Shown here in pieces: positions 25,201-37,700 of a stretch of DNA of 64,000 nt (positions within the stretch are counted from its first letter, which is position 1; every line of letters begins with the position of its first letter). The notes below the pieces were generated by a model. The model was not told where the DNA came from and did not search any database. It worked only from the letters and a program-made list of their open reading frames with translations. This DNA is from Augochlora pura (taxonomy: Eukaryota > Arthropoda > Insecta > Hymenoptera > Halictidae): positions 25,035,782 through 25,099,781 of the forward strand of contig NC_135773.1 of assembly GCF_028453695.1 (NCBI RefSeq), read 5' to 3'. A program made the position numbers and the translations under genes.

Positions 25201-25798
25201 ACCGGTGAATTGGTTTTTATTACCAGCACTCGCGATAACTACTGGAATCACTGCGACATACTATTACGAAGTCTACGCTTTCGCGACAGCGCTGCAATTC
25301 TACTTCTAATGTCTATTTCTCTGGTGTAAAGTGCCGAGAAGAAAGCGAACATTACAACAGCTATTACATTTCTGTTATGAGAATCGTTACGTCGCGTTAT
25401 CATATATGTATACGTACGTCTTACTCAATCCGGAAGATATTCACGAAGACGACGTCACATGCAATTTTGGTACGACTTATTTTTATGCTCGCCCTCCAAA
25501 GATCTATCTCTTCTTTGACACAAAATCTTCCGTGTCGTTCGGAACGACCGACTTTCAAATTCGTCGAATCATGAAAGCTATTTCAGAAGGGATGGTCGAA
25601 TTCTTTAGCATACATTGTCATACGAACGTAGACAAGTCTAAAAGAAATCAGTTTCGTTACTTTTATAGAACTTTTATTTATAGAATTCTCATTTATAGAA
25701 TTTATCGAATTTTTTCAATTCACGCATATATTATAGTACGAACGTTGTAGGATGCCGTGCGTGAACACGACAACACTCGGCCGATTACGATATTCAAA
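22228..25798. other. Noncoding stretch, solo repeat end at 24245
   Basis: At 24245 TTAACCCTTTGCCGCACTTTAGCGAG matches the left end of the family at 38340-38574 in most positions, but no right end was found. On + a good acceptor precedes 25190 (CGTTTCCTTCCAG) and a 46-codon frame follows, but there is no donor and it is too short to support. The 139-codon frame at 25331-25750 (+) is AT-rich and unrecognised. Confidence 0.4.
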
Positions 25799-25975
25799 TT
25801 ACTTGATGGTTCGGTTCCTCAAAAATAGCCCTTTACCATTACTAGCATCGTAAACTGTAAATTGGTCTTCCTTGTTTGAAGATCGTCCTTGGTCCCTATG
25901 CCCAGGACTCAACAAGCGGCTTCGATCGCTTTTAGTGGCCGGTGCATCTGGCCTCAACTCCGTTACATATTGTTC
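25799..25975 (-). CDS. Candidate exon, hydrophilic peptide, unknown product
   Basis: Seen: on the minus strand a pyrimidine-rich acceptor (TAGTTGCTTCTTTTATGGCTTTGTTACAG) precedes 25975. The frame after it is open for 58 codons to a TAA at 25801-25799. An internal donor-like ATG|GTAAAG at 25837 offers a shorter 139-base exon instead. The peptide starts EQYVTELRPDAPATKSDRSR and is polar and low in hydrophobic residues, like a disordered linker. The same frame is also open upstream through the acceptor, where it would give a hydrophobic stretch (LFTIYLLVASFMALL), so a short secreted-type reading is an alternative. No domain recognised. Confidence 0.28.
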   Translation of the reverse strand, partial: EQYVTELRPDAPATKSDRSRLLSPGHRDQGRSSNKEDQFTVYDASNGKGLFLRNRTIK

Positions 25976-26228
25976 CTGTAACAAAGCCATAAAAGAAGCA
26001 ACTAGAAGATAGATCGTAAATAAGCGGCTACGATCGCTGATGAAATCAGCCCGTTGTAAGAGCCGAAAGTAATGCGAGCCGCAAAACCTTAATGGCACTT
26101 AATAGCAGCTGGTGACATTAGAACGAAACAAACTACCACTTCTACGTGCGGAGCGTCGTCGATCATGCGAAAGGGAAAAGCGACAGCAGACGGCGGAAAA
26201 TCCGAAGGGAGACCATTACGAGTGCAGC

Positions 26229-26270
26229 CGTCGTCGTCGTCGTCGTCGTCCTCGTCGTCGTCGTCGTCGG
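26229..26270. repeat. (GTC)n trinucleotide microsatellite
   Basis: Thirteen or so GTC units with one CTC interruption. Gives poly-Val, Arg or Ser frames; no support for coding. Confidence 0.95.
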
Positions 26271-28674
26271 GATGGAAGGGACCGAGGTGGGTGGGGTGAA
26301 AGGTGGCATGGGGGACAGAGGGAGGACGGAGTCATCCGGGGACCGTGCACCCACGAATTTCGACACTGGCGAATTACGCTAACCATTCGCATCCCTCGCA
26401 TTGTCGGAGGGTTAATGCGAGACGTCTAGCCGAACCTGCGCCCGCGTTGCCACCCTCGCCGCGACTTCGGATTACAATGGTGCCGCGGCGACGTCGTGGC
26501 AGACGTGCGGTACTGTTGCACGGGTCGGTCCCCGGCGTTAGGTCGAGAAGTGCTCCCGGGCTCACGTATTACGTGTGCACCACGACAGACGCTGCCCGAC
26601 ACACGCAAGCCCTCCCCTCCCTTAATCGTATTTGTACGCACGCCCGTATTTATCCTTCTCTTTAGCAGACTGTCGCCGAATCCCGGCAACGTACTGTTCC
26701 ACGTTATTGAAGGGAATTGGCACGTGACGAATTCGCAGATCGAAGCGTTAACCGTGTGGGAAATGCGCGCGATATCTGTTCTGCGGAAGGCGGTGCAACG
26801 CCGTCACAGTTTACACAATCCTGTTAATAGGATTTATAGTTACTACAATCGTCTGGAAGAAAATGATAAAATATTACTTTGGACGGTGCTCTTGAACGAA
26901 ATTCGAATTGAATAAATCGCTATGAAAAACTTTAACAGCTCTATTCGAAATGGATTTGTAAAATAAATTTTAAGAATAATAAATATGCAATGTCTCAAGT
27001 AAAGCATGTAAGATAAGTCGAAACAAATAACATTTTATGATTCAAGGCTTTGTTTTCGAGGCGGTAAGTACGAAACGAACGTCAAGTAGAAAATGTCGCC
27101 ATGGTCAGACATGCAGGCAGCCCCTCGTATCAAGTGAAACATTGAGACGACGAAGCCAGAGAGCCATGCCACGAATAAGGACATCTTTATGGGACAAATG
27201 TAAGTTGTGATCTCGATTTTGCTACATAAAAAAAAATAGCAGATGTGTCTGCCCGCAGCGAGAATTTCTACTCGATAAATTCTTACCTTTTATTTTCTTG
27301 AAAATTTTACAAAATTTAAATGAAAGTTTTAAATAGAAATTGACACATTTTCAGTTATTAAATGTGTCACGTTTAATCTATAGCATACTCGCTAACAATA
27401 TTTAAACACATTTAGTACTTGTAAATACGACGTTTAAGAAAACAAAAATTTGCAACCATTATCTACGAGCTTCGCAACAGCGAAGATAGACAACAAAATT
27501 ATACAATAGTGAATAAATAAAGCTTTGCTCGTATAACCTGAAAATTTCCAGAATTACAAGGGCGATTAGAATCGATTAAATAATTTAATTCTTAATTCGG
27601 TCCATCGAAGATCTGACGAAATTTCAAAATTGCACTTTGCGCACCCGCGGGCGCGTCGTGCATTTGGCTAGCTTTGGGAATTAACCCAGTTATTCGCGCT
27701 ATCATATTATTGTTTATTCCGTGCGAGATCGTTTCGCAAACCATGAAGTATCTTTGGAACCTGAGTGCTCTGTTATCCGAGGTTCGCCCGTGAAACAAGA
27801 TACTGGAAAATGATAACTAGTTTGTTGCGGCCGAATTAATGTCCGTGTGCAACACTTGTACCGGCACATTCATCAAATTTAAACATGCCGTATCGTTTCA
27901 CAGCCATTAGCTATTAACCTAAATACCAGAGAATTTGTTGTTTTTAGTAAATCAATCATTTCGACCGGCCGGCAAACGAACAAGCGGGGTTTTCCGGCGA
28001 AACGGTGCGCGGCACGAACGTGACGAAAACTTGATTCGTAAGATGGAGATAAATTTCGTATTTGGCGACTACTCGATGTCCAACTTCCAGCTTTCGTCTT
28101 TCTCAAAATAACATAACAAATAAATGTCTGATAAAAAAAGCAGAAATTACTTATGACTCGATCTATTAACTTCTCTATCAGCTCTGAAAATACACGCTTT
28201 CAATTATAGTTTTCTCGTACAGTTTCCTTAAAGTATTCGTTTTAAATACAACTTGTCAATATCAATTGTCTACCATACGCGCAACCACTGATCCACCTTT
28301 GATCCGACCGTGTCGCTGTACCTTGACTCGAATTCTCATGGACTTCCAATATCCTGACTGCAAGTGTACAAAGGATATCCTTTCTTGCATCTCATCCGTA
28401 AGAAGAAGAAATGATTGTAAATAACGCTCGAAGATCTATGCTCCCTTTCTAATATCTCGGAAAAGAATTTCCTCCTCGGCAGTGGAATTCGACCAAAATG
28501 TCGATTTCGCTGGAAGAATTTTCAGCGAAGCTGACGTTATCCTCCATTGCAGAAACACGAGTAGAAATCTCAGACAGATCAAGATGTATTTTTCGAATGT
28601 CTACTTGGAATATTTCCATTATTTCGTTCCCAATGCTTTCAAAATTCAGCGCGAATACGTTTCTGAATTTTTTC
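26271..28674. other. Noncoding stretch, no gene seen
   Basis: 26271-26620 is CpG-rich with overlapping frames on both strands, which I attribute to composition. From 26900 onward the DNA is AT-rich. Donor-like strings at 27066 (+) and 27286 (-) lack partner acceptors. Nothing else supported. Confidence 0.4.
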
Positions 28675-28705
28675 GTAGCGGAGCCAACTGAAGTCTAAGG
28701 GTTAA
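28675..28705. repeat. Solo TTAA-type repeat end
   Basis: Reverse complement begins TTAACCCTTAGACTTCAGTTGG and matches TTAACCCTTAGCGCTCCGTTGG at 52902, next to the 185-bp dimer. No opposite end found within a few hundred bases. Confidence 0.55.
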
Positions 28706-29540
28706 ATTATATTTAACGTATAAAATATAACGTTATCCTATGCGTTCCAACTACCGAATTTGGGCCCGGTATTCTTACCTCGAGCGATTCGCGCTGGGCG
28801 ACGAACGTGTTCAGACGTTTACCAAGTAAAACGATAGAGTACACGTAGGAAAGGATGGATCGTTAGTACGGGATCGTTAGGACAACAATCAGCGAGAAAC
28901 GCGAGAAATAAATGTTGTAAAGCCTCGCGCCGACTGCTCCCCCGGCGTCGTGACTTCGATCTGATTTTGGTATTCAGAAGCCATCGATGAAAAATTTCAT
29001 CTGCTTAGCTTTGATCGATTTTCCACGTCACGTCGTCATACGGAAGCCATTCTTTATCATATCCTTGTCTTTGTATCGAAGTGGCACAGGGGGGGGGGGG
29101 TGATCGTTTCCCGATCGAACACCACTGGTCCCATATGCGATTCATATTTCTCGTCGACAAAGATCCATCCGCACAGCTTTTTTTTCTCATTTCGCAAATC
29201 GGACGCACGGCGCGTCGTCGTTCAAAATGTCGCGATACACCGTCTCGGTTACTTTGTCACGAGGGCTGCTAAAAATTTGTACGGTATAACACCTGTTTCG
29301 CAAAACATACCGCCCTCGACTCGCGCTGCCGGCCAAAAGTTTCGAAATGCTTGCGAATTTTCAGGAAAGTTGTATGCGGTCGCGAATTTTCTCTACGCTC
29401 GGAAACGGTGTTTACAGAAACACCTACTCACACTCGTGTTCCTCACTTGATAAAATAACTTCCGTGTGCAATAACTCGAGACAAATAGTCTTCAAATAAA
29501 GATTTCCGGGTTATATAAAAAAACGCGTTGAAAACATATT
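28706..29540. other. Noncoding stretch, no gene seen
   Basis: A minus-strand donor (CTCGAG|GTAAGA at 28779) follows a short protein-like frame, but an in-frame stop and the lack of any nearby AG rule out a normal exon. A G run lies at 29091-29100. Confidence 0.4.
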
Positions 29541-29548
29541 TCAAGTGT

Positions 29549-29745
29549 CTTATAGACGTTCTGTTTTCAGACGTCTGATTCGGGACGTATTTAAGACGTT
29601 CTAAAGACGTTCCGACTTGGACGTCTTTTTAACGTCTGTAATAAGACGTCTTAAAGATGTCCATTCTAGTGTGTAGACGTTCAAACCTAAAATGGACGTA
29701 AAATGGACGTAAAATGGACGTCTTTAAGATGTCCAGTGCTCATTG
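29549..29745. repeat. Cluster of GACGTC-type short repeats, possible transposon end
   Basis: AGACGT, GACGTC and GATGTCC words recur about fifteen times in both orientations over 200 bases, including three near-identical tandem units of AAAATGGACGT (29690-29720) and the palindromic AAGACGTCTT. Clustered direct and inverted short motifs of this kind are typical of subterminal regions of some DNA transposons. The stretch stops abruptly at AGTGCTCATTGGGAA, which may be the outer end. No transposase frame and no second end were found. Confidence 0.55.
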
Positions 29746-29966
29746 GGAATAGATTTGAACAAAAGATTCAAATCACAGTATTATCTCACATTCTTACCTC
29801 GGCGCATTTTCACCACAAAATAAGCTCCATATCATAATTTCAAGGTTCCAAAAATACCATAAGTCTACTTAAGGATTCATTCTAATATTTCTCTCCAGTA
29901 TAATAAAAATAAAAAATGTGTTTAGCAGATTACGCATAAAATGTTCGTCACTAGTCTGGCTCATGG

Positions 29967-30303
29967 TTATATCGCAAGCGGTTCAAAAATACTGTCGTCT
30001 TCGTCCGAAATCGGGTTACAGATGGGTATACGCGACTGTGGAAACCGCAGTTTCTTCGAGGACTTTCGGATTATATCATTCGAGATCAGGACGCGGTGTC
30101 CAGTGAAGCACGCGCGTCGAGATTGCGTGGGCCGGGCTAGATTGGTTAATACCGTGGACGGAAGGCCAGGAAGCGAATATTTATGCGTTCCAGAGAGCGG
30201 TGGGCCAGGGGTAGCCGCGAGAGATAACCAGGGACACAAATGGTGGTGCGCCGACGACGAGCCAGACATCGTAAACACAAATTTATTAACGGGCCTCCGA
30301 CGG
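29967..30303 (-). CDS. Weak candidate terminal exon, unknown product
   Basis: On the minus strand a strong acceptor (CCCGTTTTTTTTTCCAG) precedes 30303. One frame (two bases carried in) is then open for 112 codons to a stop at 29969-29967. It contains a Ser-rich/His stretch (MSGSSSAHHH), a basic middle and an acidic end (ISDEDDSIFEPLAI). No domain recognised and no polyadenylation evidence assessed. The region is fairly GC-rich, so openness is only modest evidence; an overlapping plus-strand frame of similar length exists. Confidence 0.2.
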
Positions 30304-30733
30304 CTGGAAAAAAAAACGGGCGACCTCGAGACTCGCGAGGGAGGGTGGGGTTACATGGGGTGGTTGGAGGATGATTTTTCAGTTTATCAGGATTAAGGAT
30401 CGGCCTCGGGAATGACTCGGGCGACTGGCTCCTCGCTGAAAATTAGCGAAATGACGCTGTCAACCGGTTCCGCCTGCCGGCCGCTAGTATTAAAAGGCGG
30501 CGAGAGCACGTAATTCATTTCGAGGGAAACGCTGCTCGTCTCGCAAACTGCCGCGATTAATCTCGGCCGAGTAGCATTCGGAATCGTAAACTGTCCGTTC
30601 GAGTTGCCGATGTATGTGTATCTATTTTTTTTTTTTTATTTTTGATCGTTGATTAATGTCCCGTGCCGCGGCGAGGCAAAAAGCTTGGCCTCGACTCTTT
30701 GCTACAAGTTTGTAATATTTCCTTTTTTTTCAG
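30304..30733. other. Noncoding stretch between two weak exon candidates
   Basis: CpG-rich until about 30600, then a poly-T run (30627-30638) and a T-rich acceptor ending at 30733. No feature beyond these signals. Confidence 0.4.
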
Positions 30734-31267
30734 CTCGACGCTTTCAGGGGGATACCTTTCACGTTCCGCGCGTTCGACTTACATTCCGCGGAACGGTATC
30801 GGCCCGAGCATCGAGACGTAATTAATGAAGTACGAATTTCATACATTTCCGTCATTCCTATTTATATGTCTTGCCATAATTTTCGTTCCGTTTCGCCGTT
30901 GGCCGACCAATGCACGACGACTGTAAAATTGATTTATGGAGGGATCGAGGGAGGTTTTCATATTATTTTACAATATTTAACGTTAATTAAAATATTATCT
31001 CTTTGCCGGACGCGCCGTGAAAATATCGGACACGATCTTGCCGATACAGACGTTAACGCATTTCCTTTAACTCGAATGAAATTCTCTTCTATCAGAAGAT
31101 TACTTTTTGCAACTTCACTCCTTAGAGTTTTATTTTCGTCGGACTTTCTGTTTTGCTCGTCCAGATATTTATTAGCGATAAAGAGGTTTCAACGCGTTCA
31201 CGCCGGGGCCGATTTTTACGATTTACTCCTAGGGGCGGGGCGAATTTTTACAAATTTTCTGGCGTAG
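30734..31267 (+). CDS. Weak candidate exon or chance open frame
   Basis: A strong plus-strand acceptor (ATTTCCTTTTTTTTCAG) precedes 30734, and the frame starting there is open for 177 codons to a TAG at 31265-31267. The first 30 or so residues (LDAFRGIPFTFRAFDLHSAE and on) look protein-like. The remainder is T-rich and becomes hydrophobic, as T-rich DNA does by chance. A short exon ending near 30820 is possible but the donor choices there are poor. No homology recognised. Confidence 0.18.
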   Translation, partial: LDAFRGIPFTFRAFDLHSAERYRPEHRDVINEVRISYISVIPIYMSCHNFRSVSPLADQCTTTVKLIYGGIEGGFHIILQYLTLIKILSLCRTRRENIGHDLADTDVNAFPLTRMKFSSIRRLLFATSLLRVLFSSDFLFCSSRYLLAIKRFQRVHAGADFYDLLLGAGRIFTNFLA

Positions 31268-33544
31268 TGGAATTTTTATAAAAATTACTATTCCGACTGT
31301 TTCGAGGACAGGGAATAGCGTTGGCAAAAGTGCGTTTTATCGAACGGGGATTCCTTTGAAGGGGATGAAATTCATTTGTAAGAATAAATAAAGAATTTAC
31401 ATTTTATAAACAACTTCACCTTACTTTTTGTTCACAGTATTATATACAACGCATCCGGGAAAATCGCCTCGTTCTGCTGCCTCGCTTGGTCGTAAAAGTC
31501 GTCGCCCGTTAAGGGTTAAAACGCCGCCGCGTTGTCCGTGTTCATCGTACCATCGAGCGAATGTAAATTTTCCATCCAGCAATTTTCCAGGTTATCCGAC
31601 CGACCTTTGATAGGACCGCGCCGAAACTAAAATATCGAATCACTAACGAGAACAATACGGTTCATCGTACGATGGGCTAACGCCGCGGTAAAACGGATCG
31701 TTGCTCCGCGCCCGAAAGTGTGCGATCGAAGTTCGCGGATTAAAACAGCGGCGATATTTAACACGGTTTTCGTGGGCGGAGTTCGGACCGGCCAAGGTCC
31801 GCGGGCTAGGAAATCGTTAAAAGTCGGTCGGACGTTCGCGCGGAGAAGTCCGAAATTCTATTGCCGTAATGTTTCGATATGCCGCAACGCGGTAACGTTA
31901 TCCCCGGGCCTGTAACTTCGTACCTGGCGCATTAACGTTGATGCAAACTGGCTCCGCGTTCAGGGAACCACCTTGCTAAAATATACACCGACCCCAGCCG
32001 AGACTCTCGCGCGCCCGCGATCATTATTCCGACAGACGTTTCGTTCTATCGTAAAACGATATTACAAAGCGGACGACGCGTCGAGTGTTCCGATTACACG
32101 GTGAACAGACAAGTTTCGATGGAACTCTTGGAACACTTGGTCGGTTACTCTTTCAGCCGCGACAGTCTCTTGCATATTTAGGCAAGTGCACGATATCAAT
32201 AGAACAGATTTTTATTATTATAATAACATAATGACAAGGGACATTCTTTAAACAACTTACTAATTAAGAAAGAATCTATGGTTAATTATACGAAATTTTT
32301 TTTATAACACAAGATATATATTTGAAACTCTCTATTCGTGCCATCTACGTAAATTAGTAATTTTTATGATAAGCTATTTATTTTTATCGAAGAACCCGTT
32401 AACTTCAATATTGAAAGCCGCGAATGCTTGCGAAAGCGATATTATCGGAAGAATACTATGCCGTACGTGTATCTGCCAGTTACTCGAAATCGTCGTCATG
32501 CAGAGTTGTCCCAGAAACGGTGTTTAAACTCGTCTCGTTACAGTTGCTTTTTAATTGTTTCCTCCGGCCGGACGCGACTTCCGCGCGTTCCTGTTCCTCG
32601 CGATTTCCTCGAAAACCGTCGTTGTTCCGCGAGTAAAGTTGCTCGTGCGGTTAACCCCCGGTCGTATCTGGTCCATTACCGTTCGAATGAATTATTCCCG
32701 CGAACGATAAGAACTTGGAAAGAACATTTTCAAAAGAGACTTCAAAGGTTTAACCGCCGACGACCTTGTTTCTATAGACGTCGATACCTGGACTGCTTTA
32801 GTCCCGGCGGGCTCTGTAATCACGTGAACCGTCGTTTATTTTCATACATCGTTCAACTATAAGCGACGCACGGGGACGTAAATATTTTTCCATTGTCGAA
32901 GGCAATGAAACAAGTCATCGTGGAAGAAGCAAAATAATTGATAGCTACATTAATATAATTTCTCTGACGAAATAAGGCAATTTATGTTTTTAGCACGTTT
33001 CCACATGTTTGCATAAATATTCCAAATTGTATAATAATTTGTGACTACCACATTTTATGACAAGGATAAGCAGGTTCGAATTGAGATAAAACTAGGTTAT
33101 ACTTCATTATTATCGCAATATATTGAAAGAAACTGAATGTTGCTAGAATTTTAGAATAGAAAAGAGTTAAACTAATATTTCGTACGACATGTTGCGTATA
33201 GTTAATAAGAAAAGGTATCAAGTATGGGAAAGCGGTTCAAATATTCAAAGAAAGAAAGAAAGAGAGAGGTTGAAGAAACGATTCAAGAGTCGCGTCCACG
33301 ATCTCCCACAAACTTGTCTGCGATCCGGAAGCCTTTGGCTCGGCGAGCCGCAAACCGAGCTTCCTGTAAAGAAACGTTTAACGTTTTTCATGCCGAGATA
33401 ATCGTACGCAGTCAGAAGCACGTGCTCGAATCGCAAAACACGTCGGATATCCGTCTCGTCGCGGAGCAGCTGAAATTTTTCTTGTTCCCGCAAAGGTCGG
33501 TCACTGCACGCCAAAAGCATTCTTCGCTCCGTCGTTCCGTCGCT

Positions 33545-33546
<2 letters not shown>
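31268..33546. other. Noncoding stretch, no gene seen
   Basis: Mixed composition. An end-like AAGGGTTAA near 31509 has no further similarity to the element ends. Overlapping frames near 32424-32862 are unrecognised. Nothing else supported. Confidence 0.4.

Positions 33547-33575
<29 letters not shown>
33547..33575. repeat. (GTC)n trinucleotide microsatellite
   Basis: Uninterrupted run of about nine GTC/CGT units; second such locus after 26229. Confidence 0.95.
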
Positions 33576-33833
33576 TTCGGAACCATGAAGAAACAGATTC
33601 GCTCCCGTTTCTTGTTCCATCGTGGCCGATATATTACGCTCGCGTGTGTCTGGGACTCGGCACCACGAGGACGCCGAGGAATTCCGGTTGGATCCGAGGG
33701 TCGACGGGGACCGCGCCGTGAAGCGAATGCTACCGGAACGGATTTTCGGTGACGCGTGTTTGCGCGAATCGTCGCCAAACCCTTCGCATAGGTGCGCGCC
33801 TCCCCGCAAACACGATTTCACGTTTGTCCGCGT

Positions 33834-33847
33834 GGAGAGAGAGAGAA

Positions 33848-33880
<33 letters not shown>

Positions 33881-33896
33881 AGGAGAGAGGGAGAGA
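33834..33896. repeat. (GA)n microsatellite
   Basis: GA-rich run with AAAGAG interruptions, source of the long Arg/Glu frames here. Confidence 0.95.
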
Positions 33897-36800
33897 ACGC
33901 GGCGCAAACCACGGCCACAGGGTCACGTCGCCGACCCCAGACCCCTGGCATTCCCCCTTGGAATTCTAGCAGACTCGAGCACCGCCTCTAATTTCATCCG
34001 GTCTCTGAATAATAGGCCGCGCTGATAGCGTACCGGGCGCTGCGTTCCGTCTGCGCGCGACCACTCGGCGCCGTACGACAAGCGTCAACTGGCCGTAAAA
34101 AAGGGGCTGGGCTTCCACTTTGACGATATCCTAGACTTTAAGGGCAGCTCTTAACCGTAGAGCCCGGTCCGCGCCGCCAAGATACCGCGCTTCGCACCGT
34201 CGAGAAAAATGGCTCTTATGCATACATAATATGTACATCATTCTGTTTTATTAACGCAGCGCGACTGCCCGACCCTGCAACCTCAAACCATTCCGGAATA
34301 TTTAAGGAATTTGTTTGATGAGAGGAAAAGCGGAAGTCGGACAAGGAGAGCTCGCAGTAGATTTTTATAAAATTCCTCTCACGAATGCAGTGATATTTCA
34401 CCATTTTCGTGGACCCATTTGCCACACGTTGTTCATAAAGCTGTATCGTAGGTAATGCTTTACGATTCCCACAAATATTGGATTAAAACGGAAACGTATT
34501 GCAATAACTGTTGCGTAGGCGTATGTCAGAATCGAGGTATTCCTTTATAACTACCGCCACTATTTATTACCACTAAGTATAACATGTAACATGCAAAAAG
34601 ACAGAACTTCTTTTTCGACTTAAAAATATGAAATAACATTGATACTTGACAGGTTATTGTTAGAAATCATAACGAGTCAGATTCGTCAAAGTACAGCAAA
34701 GGGGTTAGATTATCGGGAACGTCGTGTAACAAATGAGCTTCGTTCGATTTACGACGCCGGCGGATGCATGAAAATTTCAACATCTATACGCGCGTTCTTC
34801 TGCCTTGCCGTTCCTCAGACCGTGTTCACGTGTTCCCATAAACGTCCGTCACCGGGAAGGATGGAAATCTTGCGGAACGAATAGCGTCGGCGTGATTCGA
34901 TTGTACGACAGCTGCCAGCGAGCGGCAGCTTCTCCCTGACGATAATTGCATTTACGTCATCGGGCGATTCGTTTTCGCGGCACGGATCCCCCCGGGGTGA
35001 GGAGTGGGGATGGGGATGGGATACGCGTCTATCGGGCGCGGTCGTTTCGTCGTCAACGTCGTTCCGCCGTCATTGAAAACAGCTGGCCCGATCTGGCCGC
35101 TTCTTGTAAACAAGCAACCGGAGGGCCAGCAACACGGCCCCCGCCATTTTCTGGTTCGTTTAACGCCGACCGCTCGTTATTCACGCGACCCGTGTGTTGA
35201 TTTTCACAGGTCCCCCCGCACGTCATCCGTTTACGCCAATTAATTCCACGCTGAATGAATAATAATGACGGCTCTCGTTCCATCGGGCTACCTGCGGCGA
35301 CGATGATCGGCCTGTCGCGGTCCGGCCATTATTAAAAACGCTCCACCGAACGTTAATGCGGTCAGCGGTAACCCTTTCCAAATGCATGTCACACGCGTCG
35401 CGCTCTAATATTCTCAAGGGAATCGCATCAAATTTTGATGACCACGATCGTCGTCGCTTGAAAATTTTATCACCAAATTTCATTCCGCACCGCGTGCGAC
35501 AATACTATTAACGTTTTATTTCTTTTTCGGTGACTATATCATTATTTGATAACATTATTTGAAAATTGTTAACGACGAAGAATTTTCAACGAACGCATGT
35601 TTAAACAAATCCCGAGGTGAGGGATTCAAAAGTGTTTGCTTCGATCGATAAAATACTACTTGGCTGTATAGCAACGGTCGCGCTACATAACGGATTTAAT
35701 TACAGACGGCAATCTACTGTATCGATCAAAGTCAATTTGAATTGAAAAAAAAATCTCTTCACACAATGAATTAACAAATGCGCGGAAATTTCAGACTTGC
35801 CGGGAACTATTCCAGGAATATCCTCGATTAATTTAGCATGACAGTATATTTAACAGTTTTGCAAAAGCTGAACAAACGGCAAGCCGGACTCGCGCGAGCA
35901 TTGACTGAATAAAAGACTAAATTGAATAAATGATTAACAGCAACGGCCGAGGATTCGTGAACGCCGCATTTCGGGGGTTTCGATGTGTCCGTCTATTTTC
36001 GTTCGCACCGTGTTCGTCGATCAAACAGCGGCCTCGTTTTAACCTCCTCCGTTCGTGCACTTTATATACGCTAAATAAACAGCGATAATAACACGAGAAT
36101 CGTCTTATGGGGGTTGAACGAAGGCGACGAGCAAAGGCGAAGAACCCCATTTTTCTTCGGGGCACGGACGCCACCGAATCTAATTAACGCCGTCGCAGCT
36201 GCGCGTCGCAAATAACGCGAGCCTAGGGGTACTAAACATCAAATATTAAATACCAACAATGACGAGAGGTGGGGAGGGGGAAGGAGGCTGTGGAAAGTCG
36301 ACGAAAGTCTCAGACAATTGCGTCACCGCGAACGAGAGCCTGGGATGTGTTCCGAAAGTGCTGAAACTGCGAGTTTACCGCGATGCACTGTGGGACAGAA
36401 AACATCCAGAAGCGATAAAAAGAATTTTCTCATCAAAATCATATGTTCATGTTTACTTTTCTGATTTTTATTATCAACTTTTATGTATACCGGCTTAGTA
36501 ACACAGTAACATAAAAATTTACTGAATAAAATAAGCCCCATTGTTTTACCATTTTTGGAAAAAAAGATACAGCATCTTGAAAATGCATATACAAATTACA
36601 GCCTATTGAAATCGGCCTCCACGGACCGATTTTGGCTTCCTGGCTCTCCGAACGTTTCGGGTGCTCCCGAAGCGTCCAATTAACAAACGACTAGGGCAAA
36701 TTAAAGAGGAGACTTTTCTCTATAAAACACGCTAATTTTCATTGTGGTACGGTTTTTTTTAACAGAGTTACGATAGTTCAAAGTTTAACAATATTTCGAG

Positions 36801-37140
36801 TCCAAGAGGCATCGCTTCTCCCACGATTTTCAATATTTTTTAATATCTTTCAAGTCTATAGTAAAAATCAGTTCGTACATATTAAAGTAGAGACTTTACC
36901 CTTTAGAACCTGCTAATCCCCAGAGGTTTGCGGCACGGCAGTGCGGAGGCGTCGATCGCGCGACGGGAATTACTCAAGTCTCGCCTAGTATTCCGAAAAG
37001 TTTCGTTGAGTTATGGTGGTGGGGATAGGATCGTTTGAAAAACCGCCGTTACGTGACTGTATCTCCGTCGGGGTCGCCCCGGGCTGGTCGCAGGCGGCTG
37101 GTCTAAGACCCACTTCTGGTTTTTCACTCCCCCCCGAGGT
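33897..37140. other. Noncoding stretch, no gene seen
   Basis: Alternating GC-rich (33900-34200, 34940-35460) and AT-rich (35480-35930) blocks. No convincing exon, RNA or element. Two short similar segments near 36700 and 36891 (TTAAAGxxGAGACTTT) are too diverged to call a repeat. Confidence 0.4.
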
Positions 37141-37142
37141 GA

Positions 37143-37700
37143 CCCCCCCCCCCCCCGCGGAGGAGCAACGGTAACAGAGAGTATCGTGAGGAGCTACGAT
37201 TGCCACGGATAAATAAATGCAACGGGAGGGCTGAGTACACGATGGACCTCGAAACGGAAATCCCCTACCACCGATTCGTACGGTCCTCTCTCCTTCCCTT
37301 TGTTTCTCAGGCTTGTTTATCGAGACACTGAACGGCAGAGAGAGCTGACTCCCCAGCTTCCATCCCCTCCCCGTCCCCTTCGTCCTGACTGCGTTCCACC
37401 TTTCCTTATCTGGCTTTGCCCGATTTCTTCGTTCCGCCCACGCCCCCTTCCTCCCCTGGCTCGCCGAGAGGAATGCTTCTTCGAATCTTCGCATTTTTCT
37501 TTCGTCTCGGTTGCATCGGTCGTACCTAGCCCTCCCTTCCGACCCTCTTCCGCCACCATCCTCGTCGAACCCGCACCACCCTTTGTTCTTCACGATGCAC
37601 CGGATGCATCGCGGTTCCCAGCCCCCCCCCCCTCCCCTCGACTTCCTCTGTTCGTTTCCTGATTATTGATCTTTCTCTCTTTCCACTCTTCGTGCTCTCG
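37143..37700. repeat. Poly-C run and pyrimidine-rich tract
   Basis: A 14-base C run at 37143-37156 and C/T-rich sequence from about 37270 to 37700, with another C run at 37622-37634. It explains the Arg/Pro/Ser-rich frames of 80-202 codons on both strands. Confidence 0.8.

Noticed and set aside
25190..25330. Plus-strand acceptor followed by a 46-codon frame
   Set aside because: Length is within chance and no donor or downstream signal supports it.
26229..26270. CRISPR-like regular repeat
   Set aside because: It is a plain GTC microsatellite without spacers; eukaryotic context.
28779..28860. Minus-strand frame LLGKRLNTFVAQRESLE before donor GAG|GTAAGA
   Set aside because: In-frame stop upstream, no usable AG before it and no ATG, so it cannot be a normal exon.
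37270..37700. Several 80-200 codon frames on both strands
   Set aside because: Products of a pyrimidine-rich tract; repetitive Pro/Ser/Arg or Glu/Gly/Arg composition and no domains.
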